A stretch of 64,000 nucleotides of DNA from Malania oleifera (taxonomy: Eukaryota > Streptophyta > Magnoliopsida > Santalales > Ximeniaceae), in assembly GCF_029873635.1 (NCBI RefSeq), contig NC_080417.1, positions 31,050,214 through 31,114,213 on the forward strand, in the 5' to 3' direction. Below the pieces are notes generated by a model. It searched no databases and had not been told where the DNA came from. It was given only the letters and a program-made list of their open reading frames with translations. How positions within the stretch are numbered: position 1 is the stretch's first letter; every line of letters starts with the position of its first letter. The position numbers were made by a program, and so were the translations under genes. Below are positions 1-12,227 of this stretch, in pieces.

Positions 1-1158
1 TCCAACACTCTTCCAAAACTCAAATTTTAAATGAACTTTCAATTAATAAGTCTTGGGTGTTAATCAATCAACGTACTCCCTTATGATTTTCTCAAAAAGT
101 ATTGATCAACCAATGTACTCCTGTTTGGTTTCCGCAATCCCAAAGTCAAATTAATTTTGGCTCTATTTAATATCCAATCCATACAATTTATAGATTTGAA
201 ATTAACAACCATGCAGCTACATACGTGCAGAGTGAGATTGAGTTTTTTACGAGGTTCAGCTTATACCTAGCCTACGTCCTCGCCTTAGGCAAGACCATCT
301 AAGGATTCCACTATTGCTTTCCTTTGCAGGCAAAACAAACTGTTACAATGGAGCCCCCTCTCCAAGTGATACCCCACTCTCGGTACAACAATTCAACAAA
401 CCTTGAATCGTAAAAACCTACCAAAGAAACAAGAAACAATTTGGTGTACAATGACACTCTCAAAAGAATAGATCGGTACAATTGAAATCTATATACTTCA
501 ATTAAAATCACAATATAGAAAGATGAAGTTCAAGTATATAAATCACTGGGGTTCTTTCTTAGGTTGAATAACTCAGTAAAAATGCAAAGACCTATGAGCT
601 TTTCTCAACAAAATCGCAACAAGTAATTCAACAAGAGTATAAGTAAGGTAGCTTTGAAGAGTAGAAAGAATTTGATTGATTTGTTGCTTGTAGGTTGTTG
701 GTGTATTTGATTCTTGGGTTTAATCATGTATTTATAGAGTTTAAAGAGTATTTTTCGTGTTGCCCAAGTTTCTTGGAGTATTCCCCAAGTTTTCTCAAAG
801 TTTGGAGCCCAAGAAATCCCTTTTGAAAACTTTTATTAGCTATTAAAATTTGAATTTTGAAGAGTTAGGCGCCTGTACTTAAGGGGTCAGTCGCCTGGAC
901 TTTAAACTTTAGCGTATTTTTGAAGTCAGTATAGGTTCAAGTGCTTGGACTCATAGGGTCAATCACCCGAAGTGGTTCTGTCTGCTGTTCAGTCGCCTGA
1001 ATAGATAAGGTCATCCGCCTGACAGCTTCAAACCACCCTTCAGTATTTTGGTAATAACGTTCTCTATACAACTATAAATTAGACATTCTTTGTATCAACA
1101 TAAAGCTAAGATATTTTGTTATCATCAAAACAAGATTTTAAGTCTTGTAAGGCCAACA
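1..1158 (-). mobile_element. Family S copia LTR, partial (copy S1a)
   Basis: This is the U3 end and middle of a large LTR read on the minus strand, cut off by the window start. Its minus-strand start is at 1158 (TGTTGGCC, seen on the plus strand as GGCCAACA). A TATA-like TATTTATA lies at 729-736. The conserved block 'acgaggttcagc ... ctacgtcctcgcctt ... aaggattcca' at about 249-310 recurs in copies S2, S3 and S4. Positions 868-1020 hold short diverged repeats of a 'gtcgcctg' type upstream of the TATA on the minus strand. Assignment to copia rests on copy S3, which has a PBS and gag attached. Confidence 0.6.
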
Positions 1159-1789
1159 TACATTTTAATTAACAAAATTCTGCTCGTTGCGCAGTGGAGC
1201 GTGAGTCTACCCGACAGACTCATCGACTAGTGCACACGTTCATCGATGAGTGTTCAACACTTGTTCGTCGAGGAGAAGATGGGTTCATCAACGGGTGGAA
1301 TGTCTGAAATTTTTGAGCTCTCAATATTTTCTCGTTGATGAAAGTAGATCATTCGTCGCCAAGTGGCCTTTATGAATTTGTTGACGAGGCCAGGAGGTTC
1401 TTCGACGAGGCCTCTACTTTTCAAACTTATTTTGCCTCTAAAATGTTGATCCAACCTAGAACTAATGTAAATAGATTTTTCATGAAATTCATGAGTCCTA
1501 AAGTCATACTAAGGTCTTTTTGAGCTTCCAACTACATCATATGAGATATGTAAATACAACTAATACTAAATACCCATTACAATTGAAAACTTGAAGCTTC
1601 TTCATCCTTTTGCTTTTTTAATTCCATGAAGTGTGCCAGGTTGTATATGCTTGAAGTTCCTCATGGCTTCCATGACATCCTTACCTTCCATGTATGCTAA
1701 GTAATGATCTGTTCACAATTTCAATGCACAGGTAAGATACTATGTGATTTGTCATTATCAAAACGAGATTAGACTCATAGGGTCAATAG
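1159..1789 (-). mobile_element. Family S copia LTR fragment (copy S1b), interrupted by S1a
   Basis: A second family S U3 end. Positions 1500-1789 align by eye with the last 300 bases of copy S2 (4420-4721), including 'ttgtcattatcaaaac' and the terminal 'gggtcaata' (CA end changed to TA). Positions 1196-1420 carry repeats built on the palindrome TCGTCGACGA, the same motif as in the gypsy LTRs of this window. S1a appears to have inserted into this copy, so the rest of S1b is expected left of the window. Confidence 0.5.
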
Positions 1790-2040
1790 CTTTGCTAATG
1801 AAGGAGGAGATAAGTTGGAAATAAACAGTAAGGGTATAAAAGGTCAAATTCAATATATGCAATATTGGATTGGGGAACCAACGGGAACAAAGCAATATAG
1901 AGAAACTTTAAAAAAATATTACCAGGATAAAAGTTAAAACACAATTCAACTAACCTTGAACCTTTGCGCACATACATGTGCCCCAAGTTTGTACTTTTCC
2001 CCACCTCATCAATACAGTCATATCATCTTCCAAGTAAAAA
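1790..2040. other. Unassigned 250 bp before the hairpin
   Basis: AT-rich sequence between the end of S1b and the left arm of the inverted repeat. No gene or repeat was recognised in it. Confidence 0.4.
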
Positions 2041-2566
2041 ACCCTAGCCTCTAATTCCACAAACCGCTTCTTCCAAGACTTAACCTCAGCCTCGGCTCTT
2101 GCCTTCACACACTCCAAATCCTTATCTTATTCTTCAGATAAGCAACAACCTCCTTCTCACCTTCACGAGAACTCCTCGAACGCCCCAACAACCGTCACTA
2201 ATCCCTCATTCTTCCTCTTTTCCCTATCGCTCGTTACTCTGTTATCCTCTCGCAAATGAATGATCATTGGCGCTCAGTAAATACTTGCTTGAAGATCAAT
2301 TGGAAGACTTGAAGAAAAAGTACAAAGACGCTAAAGAGACAATCATTCGTTCACGAGAGGATAACAGAGTAACGAGCGATAGGGAAAATAGGAGGAAGGA
2401 GGGATTCGAGAGGTTATTGGGGCCTTCGAGGAGTTCTCGTGAAGGTGAGAAGGAGGTTGTTGCTTATCTGAAGAATAAAATGAAGGATTTGGAGTGCGCA
2501 AAGGCAAAAGACGAGGCTGAGGTTGAGTATTGGAGGAAGCGGTTTATGGAATTAGAGTCTAGGGTG
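2041..2566. repeat. Long inverted repeat (hairpin) from a coiled-coil gene fragment
   Basis: The left arm 2041-2264 is the reverse complement of the right arm 2341-2566, by eye about 85% identical over roughly 225 bp, with a 76-base spacer (2265-2340). Example: 'cgagaggataacagagtaac' in the right arm pairs with 'gttactctgttatcctctcg' in the left. The spacer plus right arm read as one continuous coding frame, so the left arm looks like an inverted duplicate of part of a gene fragment. A transcript across it could fold into a long hairpin. No matching intact gene is visible in the window. Confidence 0.85.
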
Positions 2567-2626
2567 ATTTTTTTAAGTGGCAATTGGCAAGTTGGTAAGA
2601 TACACCTTTGCATTTATCTTAAGTAG
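2267..2626 (+). pseudogene. Coiled-coil protein gene fragment (119-aa ORF)
   Basis: The ORF covers the spacer and right arm of the inverted repeat. It is rich in Lys, Glu and Arg with heptad-like leucines. It starts with LEDQLEDLKKKYKDAKET-type sequence and reaches 'YWRKRFMELESRV' near residue 95, after which the frame runs into unrelated sequence. This looks like a piece of a larger coiled-coil protein, possibly captured by a transposon. The first ATG is not supported by anything else, and I do not recognise the family. It may be transcribed only as part of the hairpin. Confidence 0.35.
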
Positions 2627-2673
2627 AACATTTGTAAGATATTGGTCATTAACTCTAGTAGGAGCAATGCATG

Positions 2674-4721
2674 TGTTGATTAAGGTGTAATCCCAAGAGG
2701 GGGGGTGAATTGGATATTAAAAACAATTAAGGCACTTAATTTCCTTTTACACACTTTTTATCAATTTACCAACTACTTCTTGTTGCTTAATTATGTATGT
2801 GTGTGGCAATCCTATCTATGCATGCAAAATACTCAATTTAAATATAATGCGGAAAATAAAGAGTAAAGGGAAGAGAGAAGACAAACGCAATTTTACGAGG
2901 TTCAGCCGACTTGGCCTACGTCCTCGCCTTGAGCAACCACTCAAGGATTCACTAAAAACCCTGCTCCTTAAAGTGGGACGGAGTTTCCCTTACAAACCAC
3001 TGCTTACAAGAGGTACAGCTCCCTCCTTATCCGCTGCTCACAAGAGGTACAGCTTCCTCCTCACACCCAGTTCACAACCCGAACCGTGTTTACAATGAAA
3101 TCTGAAAATAACACTCAAAACAATACTTCTAACAAAAGCTAGTGAGTACAATTCAATTTCCTAGCACACTAACATATGATATAACTTGAAGCTCGTGAAT
3201 GTATGAAAACGATAAACTCGTTTTATGTATGATATGCCTCAACACACGAATCCCTTTTTAACCAAAACTTTCAAGGAAAGATAAATTCAAAACGTTTTGG
3301 AATAATCTAGGGTTCTTGGTTCACTTTGCAAAAATGCACATTTATATAACTGAAGTGAACTTGTTGGCAAAAACTTATCAAAATCAGAAAATTTTATTTC
3401 AAGTACTCAACCACAAAACTGAGTATATTAATTTGCAGAAAAATATCCCTCAATTAAAATTATATTTATAAGTATCAAGGATATTAAATCAAGTTCTAAT
3501 GTATCTAAAGATAGATCCTTTTAGAAACCACACACTTGAATCAAACCTTTCAATGATTCACACACCATAAAACAAATAATGATCTTGTTTAAAATAGCTT
3601 GGTATATATAAAGATACTTTCAAGATCACTCTTTTGATCAAAAATTAGGTTTTTCAATAAGAAGCCCTTTGAGAAAATATATGTATATTTATATACTCTT
3701 AAACCAAGATTTAATCTACCAAGTTAGATAAACTTTCTCAAGTAATGATCTCTTAGAAAATTATTTTTTGTACGAAAGGCACACTCAAGATCAATACTTT
3801 TCAATACTAGTCAAGAACAACCAATGAGATGATATGTAAAAATCACAAAACTAATAACTTGAAAGATCAAACCTCAATACTAGATTGAAGTACAGTAGAG
3901 TAACCAAGTTCCCTTTGAAAATCTGAATTGATTTGCCCAAGCTTGAAGATATGAGATTGATGTATAGGCAAACGAATAGCACTAATCAACAAACTGGCAA
4001 CAAGGTGTGTTCTTCTCTTTCTTGTGTGTCTCTCTCTTTTCTAGGGTTTAGATATTCATAATATATAGTATATTACCCTTAGAATTAATCTCATCCGTTG
4101 GATCAATAAGATACCTCGCGTGTCTTTTTAATAAATAACTGATTTTTAGGCTTTCCCGCCAATTCAAGCAACCGAACTCGACTTCAGGCTCCTGAAGTGT
4201 CAACTTCAGGTGCCTGAGGTTCCAAGGTCAAGCGACCGAGGTACCTCTACCAGGTTCTGTCTTTCCCATTTAATTCTTCATGCTACTGAAGTGAAGTTCA
4301 GGCTACCGAAGTCCAAATTTTTATTTCCTTTTTCTAATTTTAGAAAATGTTTTGCTCTTTTTCTTGGACCTTTTATAAAACATATTTTCCATAATTTCAA
4401 AAACATTTCTAAGTCCATGAAGGTTCCCTAATGATATACATGAAATGCATGAATCCTAAACTCATTCTAAGTTATGTTGAGCCTCAAGATAAATCATACG
4501 AAAATGTAGATATATGAGTTCTAAATACCCTTTCCCAAGATATTCTTGAACTTTGCCACTTGCATCTTGATTCTCGTACTCTTTGAGTTCCATGGATCTT
4601 GCCAAGATTTTTTAACTCTCCGTGCATGCTTAGTGTAAGTCATGTTCACAAACTCAATGCACAGATCAAATATTAAGTGATTTGTCATTATCAAAACAAG
4701 ATTCAACTCGTAGAGTCAATA
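2674..4721 (-). mobile_element. Family S copia solo LTR (copy S2), TSD GCATG
   Basis: A 2048-bp LTR-like unit flanked by the exact 5-bp direct repeat GCATG (2669-2673 and 4722-4726). Plus-strand termini are TGTTGATT and GAGTCAATA (CA changed to TA). It shares with S3 and S4 the near-terminal 'cccaagaggggg(g)tgaattgg' at 2691 and the 'acgaggttcagcc' block at 2886. Its end also carries the 'ttgtcattatcaaaacaag' block. Positions 4150-4310 hold short repeats of a 'caggctcctgaagt / gaccgagg' type in the minus-strand U3. No internal coding region is present, so it is a solo LTR. Confidence 0.75.
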
Positions 4722-4726
4722 GCATG

Positions 4727-5120
4727 CAGTGACAATTCCAAAATCAGCAAGATTCTTTCGCTTCCAAGGACCTTAAACATTAGATAGATTCATTAGCACC
4801 AACCAAAAATTAACTTTATAAATACAAAACAAACTAGCCACAACCATAAATAACTGCATAAAGTCATAAAACAATCTTAGGGTGAAGGCTAGCCCCTCCA
4901 ATACAGAGTAAAAAATAACTGGCATGAAATAAATAACCAATTATTATTTCCTGTACAATTCAACTTACTGCTCTTTCAAACTTACACAAATTCATCATTC
5001 ACATATAGGACTCAACTAAACATGACATCAAATTTAGCATGCAATGTTTGTAAACTTTCATATAAGTGGTTCGAATATATATATAAGTAAGCTTTGAAAC
5101 ACTATGATCTATTTAAATAC
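4727..5120. other. Unassigned AT-rich DNA
   Basis: Sequence contiguous with 2627-2668 before the S2 insertion. No gene or repeat was recognised. Confidence 0.4.
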
Positions 5121-5131
5121 ACACACACACA

Positions 5132-5200
<69 letters not shown>

Positions 5201-5222
5201 GTACATATATACATACACACAC
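5121..5222. repeat. (CA)n / (CATA)n microsatellite
   Basis: An uninterrupted run of CA dinucleotides is followed by CATA tetranucleotides, about 100 bp in total. Likely length-polymorphic. Confidence 0.9.
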
Positions 5223-5249
5223 ATAAACTACCTTTTACATACCTTCCAA

Positions 5250-6330
5250 TGAGAGAAGGAGCCACCTGCATCATCTGGTCAAGATTGATGCATCATTTGT
5301 TCGAGATGAGCTTGCCTATTTATCATGGCTTCCAGCCGAGCTTTAAATGTGGACACCTTCTCTTTCAATTTTTGGTTATCCAGTTCCACCGTATGCACCC
5401 AGTGAGCCATCTCCACTGCACGATGCTATGTAATCAACTAGTGTACCTGTGTAAGTAACATCCACTTAAAATCTAGAAATAGTCATAAAAACGTAATGAT
5501 ATAGTGAAGCACAAAATGCAGGTAGAAACCAAAAGCACCATGTATTTTCATTAATTTCGAAGGCAATACAATGTAGATAGAAACATCAAAGCACACGTAC
5601 AGCCATTCAAAAACATGGTAAAATAGAATACAGGAAAAAACAAATAAAAGAAAAGAAAAGAAAAGAAAAGTGTGCATGAGCACAGTACATAGAAAAAGAG
5701 AAAGCACATCAAAACATCCTGAGAATCTAGCCTATCCTAATTAGAGTCAGAATCAGAATCAGAACTAGCCGAGCAAAGCAAGGCGGCTACTGCTCTAGAA
5801 GCGTCCCAGTCCTGTGCCATTTCCTCTAGAATATGACGCAAGTTAGGGGTAAGAGGGGAGGGTGGTTTGCATGATCAGAGGATACGAAGCGGCACCAGCT
5901 GGTCAAGCATGTTCGCCGGAGGCCCTGCAGCAGCATGCAGTGGCATGGTCAGCCTAATCATATGGAATAGCACCGGCTAAGCAAGCATGTCCTCTATAAG
6001 CCCTGGGTAACATTTAGGGACTGCTCTCTAATGGGAGGTGCAATAGAACGTGCCGGGGGAAACTGCACATCCTCAAGAGTCACCCTTGGTGCTCACGTCT
6101 CCTCCGAAATCCGTTCGTGCTGCCTCAGGGCTGCTCGACCCCTGGAAGAAGACTCTCCCCTTTGTGGGTCTTGGACCCTCTACTTCTTGGTAGCGAATTG
6201 TGGTGAGTGGTTGTGCTTTGAGGCAGCCCAAGGCTCCGTTCGCGGAGGCATTGGCGAGGAAAGATGAAACCTTAAGTGCACAGGGATGGGGCGTCGCACA
6301 AGGTGGGGCACAAACACCAACATCCATAAA
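5250..6330 (-). pseudogene. Degenerate ORF cluster, possibly CACTA-encoded
   Basis: On the minus strand two stretches look coding-like but broken. Near 6073-6260 one frame opens with MPPRTEPWAASKHNHSPQF, then stops; a neighbouring frame continues with a Ser/Arg-rich segment. Near 5265-5415 another frame gives a short coiled-coil segment (LDNQKLKEKVSTFKARLEA). The CACTA end at 9742 would place a minus-strand transposon gene here, and CACTA proteins often have basic N-termini and C-terminal coiled coils. That link is inference; no transposase domain was identified. It could instead be an unrelated dead gene. Confidence 0.25.
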
Positions 6331-8400
6331 AAAAAAGATTTAGTCGTTTGGTGCATTATGGATAGTAATTTGATAAGTTTAAATGATTTGATAGCAAAAT
6401 AATCAGACATTCGGACATAGTTAAAAAAAATGATACAATTTTAAATAGCTAAGTTTTATTTGTTTATAAAAATTTTGGCAGCATTTTGTCTGTAAATAGG
6501 ACATTTTCCATAGAGATATGCTCCAAACTGAGTGTTTACAACAAACAGTTCACAATAATCCAACCAGTAATGAATTTTATGAGTGCACAAAAGCTTCATA
6601 TAATAAGCATTTTCCCCTTTAGAATCACCTATGCACAACTCAGTCGTAAATCATCACCTAATTCATCCACATGATTCATTTAAAATTAAATTCAAGCATC
6701 TGATTCCAACAAAAATAAATAACAATAAGCAGTAAAAGACATTTACCATCCTAATTATCTTCATGAAGTTATATTGTATAACATGCATCTCCATCTTCAA
6801 CCATCGTGTTCTTGTTACACTATCCATGGGTTTTTTATCATTTTAGTAGAGGAAAATTTTTGTCTATGAATTAGAGATTCTAGTGCAGGCAAACCAAGGT
6901 AAGAAAACATTAGGAAAATGTAAAAGAATATGATCAAATTCTAACACAAAAATATAATATGTGTCTCTAATGGTTTTACTTCTATTACAAACTCAAGAAA
7001 AGAGCACATGAAGAATACTTGCATACATGGCATATACGGCTAACCTATACTTGTAGTAATCTAAACACGCAATGAGCACTGCCTCACAAGCTTGTAATAG
7101 ACAAATGTCAATACACTCAAATTCACTCCTAGCACATGGATTGAACAAAATGGTCATTACCTCACTCATATATAACTGAACAAATGGCAACTACACTTGA
7201 ATTCACTCCAAACACATGGACAAATCCACCCCATGCCATTTTATACTAGTATTAAATCTTTTAACCATTTTTCGATCTTCCAATCCTTTTACTCATATAA
7301 ATTTCTTTTGGGAAGTAAATTTCTTTAGGGGTATTAGTTATTTTTTAATCATAATAAAAGAAAAACGCAACAATATCTATACAAAACCATGCATTTAGAA
7401 GTAGTAATTAGACATAAACACATGCACCATGTTAACATCATATTATAGTATAAGTATGAAGAAATGCACAAAATAAAAAACATGAAAGTTGGAAACCTAC
7501 TTCCATAAAATAAAAAACTTATATGTTATATCGTTAGCAGCCTCAAAGGATTTTGTCACCCCACCCATAAAATAGAGCACATGCATAAGTTAAGTGGGTT
7601 GGTAAAAAAAAAAAAACCATTAACATACTACAATTTGTGCGTGTGAGCTTTTTCACAAGGTCTCAACTCGGACTAGCTAGTATTTCGGAAACAATACAAC
7701 CCATAGGTATTTCCAATAATCTCGTCCACTGTGATAACATCTAACCCGTAAAGCTTGATATGCACCTTTATCAGTAATTAGAAACTAAGAATGTGCCCAA
7801 TTTTTGGGTTTTTCTGCCTTACAAACCCTAGATATAAATCTAACACATTTGAAAAAGCTATTGCAGCTACCATTCATATTCATAAAATCTCCAATTAAAT
7901 TGCCAACATGAAATATAATATTTGGAATGCAGCTGCCATTCATATTCAATCTCACCACTTCCATTTCTAAAAATTTGCTTTCAAATTCTATTAAAGAAAC
8001 AAATGTGGAGCCTCAGCTCTACGGCATTCAAGCATCAAACAGTAACTAAATTGTGCCAAAAAATCACAGCGATCCAGAAAAAAATATCTAATATTAGAAA
8101 TCGCGATTAAAAAGCCAGATTACGAGCATCTCACCTACGACTCAAAGCAAACGAGACTCGAACTAACTTTGTAGCTGATAGAAAGAAATCGAGCGAAAAA
8201 TCAAAAAGCAACAACAAAATCTAATATAAAAAATATGAATATATTATTTATGAATTTAGATTTCAGACATCACCCACATTTGGGGCAAATCAGAAAAAAA
8301 AAAAAAAAAGAAATGTGATGAACCACATAAAAACAGCGTAGGAGAGGGTTTTTTGAGGACTCGAGTCAATGTGACGTACCGGCAACTCAGCAAGATGAGA
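6331..8400. other. AT-rich DNA without recognisable genes
   Basis: No domain-bearing frame or clear repeat is seen. If a CACTA element ends at 9742, this would be its intronic or interior DNA, but that is not shown by the sequence. Confidence 0.35.
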
Positions 8401-8640
8401 ACGATGGAGTAACTAGGGTTTGAAGAACCCTAAAGCTTCAACCACAATTGCGAGGGTCTGCCACTCGGCGAGAGGAGAACGACGAGGTTGTGGCGAGAGG
8501 GTGTTGCTGGGGAGTGAAGGAGGGAAAGGATGAGGATATTGGAGGGAAAGGAGAGAGGATCGGGTGTCATGGGCAGTGAAGGAGGGAGGATTGGAGGAAA
8601 ATGAGGGAGATTGGGGGAACCCGCACCAGTTTTTCATTGG
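8401..8640 (-). other. GC-richer leader-like segment inside the CACTA end
   Basis: A compositional island (pyrimidine-rich on the minus strand) lies immediately inside the subterminal repeat array, where the first exon or 5' leader of a CACTA gene usually lies. A minus-strand frame of 74 codons at 8413-8637 is Pro/Ser-rich and shows no domain. Its role as a leader is inferred only from position. Confidence 0.3.
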
Positions 8641-9742
8641 GAGACTATTAGTGACGAATCTTCTACATCATCACTTATAGTGTTAAATAAATTATTTTCA
8701 TATTTTTTAAATAAAAAAATTATTAATGACGGTTTCTTAAACCGTCACTAATAACCAGCTATTAGTGACGAATACACTAAACCGTCACTAATAGTGTTAA
8801 ATAACTTATTTTTATATTTTTTAAATAAAAAAACTATTAGTGACTGTTCAAAAACCGTCACTAATAACTTACTATTAGTAACAAATCTTCTAAATCATCA
8901 CTAATAGTGTTAAATAAATTATTTTCATATTTTTTAAATAAAAAAACTATTAGTGACGATTCCTTAAACCGTCACTAATAACTGACTAATAGTGACGAAT
9001 CTTCAAAATTGTCACTAATAGTGTTAAATAAATTATTTTTATATTTTTAAATAAAAAACTACTAGTGACGGTTCTCTAAACCGTCACTAATAAATGACTA
9101 TTAGTGACGAATTTTCAAAACCATCACTAATAGTATTAAATAAATTTTTTTCATATTTTTTATATAAAAAAAATATTAATGACAGTTTAAAAATCGTCAC
9201 TAATAACGTACTATTAGTGAGGAATCTTCAAAACCACCGCTAACAGTGTTAAATCAATTATTTTCATATTTTTAAAATAAAAAACTATTAGTGACGGTTA
9301 AAAAAACCGTCACTACTAACAAACTATTAGTGATGAATTCTCAAAACCATCACTAATAGTGTTAAATAAATTATTTTTATTTATTAATATAATAATAGTA
9401 GTGTGACAGTTACTTAATTGTCACTAATAAGTGACTTTTAGTGTCGAATTCAATTCGTCTCTAGTACCTTAAGAATCGTCGCTAATATTTTTCCGAAATA
9501 ATTTCTGAGCGAAAAATGGTTTCCCGTGATAGTTTGAGCGGGAAAACTGGTTTTTAGTGACGAAATTATTAGTGACGGTTTTAAAACCGTCACTAATAGT
9601 GCCGTATTAGTGACAGTTGCTCACTAATGCTTACACTATTAGTGGCGGTTCTTAAAAACCGTCACTAATACCCACTTTTAGTGATGAAATTGAATCCATC
9701 ACTAATACTTTCGTCACTAAAAATAAGTTTTTTTTTTTAGTG
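8641..9742. mobile_element. CACTA-type transposon end: subterminal repeat array plus TIR
   Basis: About 1.1 kb of repeats of 'attagtgacggtt' and its complement 'aaccgtcactaat', alternating in orientation at roughly 100-120 bp period around 'gttaaataaattattt' spacers. It ends at 9742 in TTTTTTTTAGTG, the complement of a CACTA-type terminus. Subterminal arrays of short inverted motifs next to a CACTA terminus are typical of En/Spm-like elements. The DNA beyond 9742 is copia gag, so the element inserted there. The opposite terminus was not found in the window. Confidence 0.65.
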
Positions 9743-9941
9743 TTGCATACACAAAACTAATGTCATTTTCATTCGTTTGCATACAAATTCCTCTATCAAT
9801 AACCTACCAAGCCCTCCAGTCCGTTGATTTTAAAAATATGTTCATTCTTTGTTTCCAGGTGGTGTAATCGACACCACAAAATAATGGAGGCCTGACACAT
9901 GACTGTCCCTCACTGAATGGGAATACACCAATGTGAGTCAT
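9743..9941 (-). pseudogene. Family S copia gag, N-terminal fragment
   Basis: Minus-strand frame from an ATG at 9941-9939. It contains RPPLFCGVDYTTWKQRMN, followed by IFLKSTDWRAW, the typical N-terminal gag signature of plant copia elements (RPPxFxGxxYxxWKxRM). The frame hits a stop after DWRAW, and the reading continues as gag-like sequence until it is cut by the CACTA terminus at 9742. It lies between that terminus and the PBS of S3. This fragment is what assigns family S to Ty1/copia. Confidence 0.7.
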
Positions 9942-9981
9942 CGCGATCTTTAACAAATGCGTTTGAGTTTTTTGTAACAAG

Positions 9982-9993
9982 GCTCTGATACCA
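9982..9993 (-). other. Primer binding site (initiator tRNA-Met), family S
   Basis: GCTCTGATACCA on the plus strand is the complement of TGGTATCAGAGC, the standard plant retrotransposon PBS. It sits two bases from the LTR edge at 9996 and fixes the element on the minus strand. Confidence 0.85.
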
Positions 9994-9995
9994 AT

Positions 9996-11261
9996 TGATG
10001 TGAATGATGTATTCCCAAAAGGACAATGAGTTGGATATTTCAAAAAAAATCCTAGGTCAATTATGTCCTAATTCCGAACCACAAACAATATTACACAATC
10101 TAGGATCTTTTTAAGCAATATCAATATCCCATAAATGTTTAAAGCATGTATGTAAAACAATTAATACAATGAATAATTAAGCATACATGTGCAGAAATTA
10201 AAGTGCAGAGAATAAATAGATGAAGGAGAGGAGAGAAAAAGAAAACACAATATTTGTTATCGAGGTTCGGCCAATCCTGCCTACATCCCCACCTCAAGCC
10301 TCATCTCAAGGATTCCACTATTTGCTCACTTAGCTGGGTGGACTGACGCCATTTACAATACTCCTTATGAGGCGGAGTCTCCTTGACTCACTTACGGGTG
10401 AAGCCAAACCAATTCTCCTTACGAGGCGGAGTCTCCTCAGCTCAATTCACTAAACTGAGTCAAACTAGTTCTCCTTACGATACGAAGTCTCCTCAGTTCA
10501 CTTACTGGGCGAAACCAAACCAATTGTCCTTACGAGGCGGAGTCTCCTCAGCTCACCTAACCGAGTTACAGTCAAACCGGTACACCTTACAGGATGATGT
10601 ATTCCTTTTCAGACCATTCTTGGAATACAAAGATATGAACTTTTGTGTGCAAACAAAATGCTTCTACAAAAGCAGAGATGTACAAATTGAAACTCTAAAC
10701 TGCACTCTCAGATGATATGATTTATGCTCAGTAGAGTAGGTGTTTTTCTCAATATAATTTTGAAATCTTAAAATAAAAATATATATGATGAATACTCAAA
10801 GATTCAAACCCTAATAAATATTTCTCCAAAATATTTTTCAATGAAAAGTGTAGGAGAAACTAGGGTTTTGCTTTCAAATGGTTTTTTTCCCAAAGAGATG
10901 TATATGATCTTTGATAAAAAGTTAAGTGCGCAATAAAAGCTTTCAAATATCTTAAAATCCCAAATGCCTTCTTCAAAAATAATATTCAAAAATGTTGTTC
11001 AAGAAAGCTAGGGTTTTTGCTCAAAAATATTTTTGCAATAAAAGTACAGTGAACTTTTGAATCTTGCAATGGATGTGCAAAAATTCATAAGCTATAACAT
11101 TCCCCTAAGAATATTTATCAAGAAAATATGTAGGATAAACTTTAAATTTACTCTCAAAAATTATTTTCAAACTAAAAGTTTAAGAGAGAGTAAGTGCTTT
11201 TTATGATAAACAAAATGCCCAAACAAAATAAATGCTCTCTTTAAAAAAGATTTTTCAAAGG

Positions 11262-11293
<32 letters not shown>

Positions 11294-12226
11294 TAAAATC
11301 AAGCACACAAATTTTTAGAGGATTTTCTATCTAAGCATTAGTTAAGAATTGAGTTATGAGGGGTATTTATAGATTTTTCTAAAAATATAACCGTTAGGGA
11401 CACTCTAGGTATTTTTAAAATTATTTAATTAAAAATTAAACATTTTTTAGTGCTAAAACATAGCCTGACCCAAAAGGGTCAGTCGACTGACAACTTCGTC
11501 GGTCAGTTGACTTAAGCCAAAATTTAAGTTTTTGTAAGGCTTGGTCGCCAAAAGAAGGGACTGGTTGGCTAACCTCAAGCGATTTCCCAAACCTTCGTAG
11601 GTTCGATCAGCTAGCCTAAAGGATTGGTCGACTGGGCCTTGAAAGGCCAGTTAGCTTAGGCCTTTTTGTTCTAAGATGGTTGGTTGGCTGAGCATGATAA
11701 AACTAGGCAAAGGTGTGGTCGGTCGGCTGGGCAAGATAAGGCTTGACGGTCGGTCGGCTGGGCACATACGACCAGTCTATGGATTGAGGCTAATTTGAAT
11801 GTCTAAGGGTCGGTCAATCGGGCTCACTAAAAATCCTAAGTATAGCTCTATTTTGACCCTAAAGTTATTCCAAAAACCTTTGTCTGATTTTAGTTTTTGC
11901 GAAAAGGATTTTTTATTAATGTTTAGGTCCCCTAAGGTCTGTTTATGGGTATTTGAGCTTTTAATCACATCATGCAAGTCATACATTATTACAGACATTT
12001 CTAAACTAAATGCAATTACAAATAAATATATGTCTTCTTCTTCTTCCGCTCTTCACACTTCTATGGAATACGCCAGAATGAGTGTGCTTTAAGTTCTTCC
12101 CTAGCTTCCATTTTCAGTTCCCTTATGTGAGTGTTGAATTATAAACATGTTCACATACTAAGTACACACATAAGATACTAGTGCTTTGTCAACATCAAAA
12201 CAAGGATCGGACTCAAAAAGTCAACA
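9996..12226 (-). mobile_element. Family S copia 5' LTR (copy S3)
   Basis: A 2231-bp LTR with plus-strand termini TGATGTGA and AAGTCAACA, next to a PBS and gag on the minus strand. It shares with S2 and S4 the 'cgaggttcggcc' block (10260) and the terminal 'ttgtcaacatcaaaacaagg' block. TATTTATA (11364-11371) is a minus-strand TATA. Four copies of a roughly 55-bp unit ('ccttacgaggcggagtctcc') lie at about 10361-10590. Positions 11460-11830 (U3) contain repeated 'ggtcggtcggctggg'-type motifs. The LTR abuts and interrupts copia X at 12227. The matching 3' LTR is absent. Confidence 0.75.
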
Positions 12227-12227
12227 C

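Noticed and set aside
8641-9742. Regularly spaced repeats considered as a CRISPR-like array
   Set aside because: Plant nuclear context; repeats alternate in orientation and spacers are themselves repeated, as in CACTA subterminal arrays.
9982-9993. GCTCTGATACCA and its complements as possible tRNA pieces
   Set aside because: Only 12-14 bases complementary to initiator tRNA-Met, placed next to LTR edges; these are primer binding sites, not tRNA genes.
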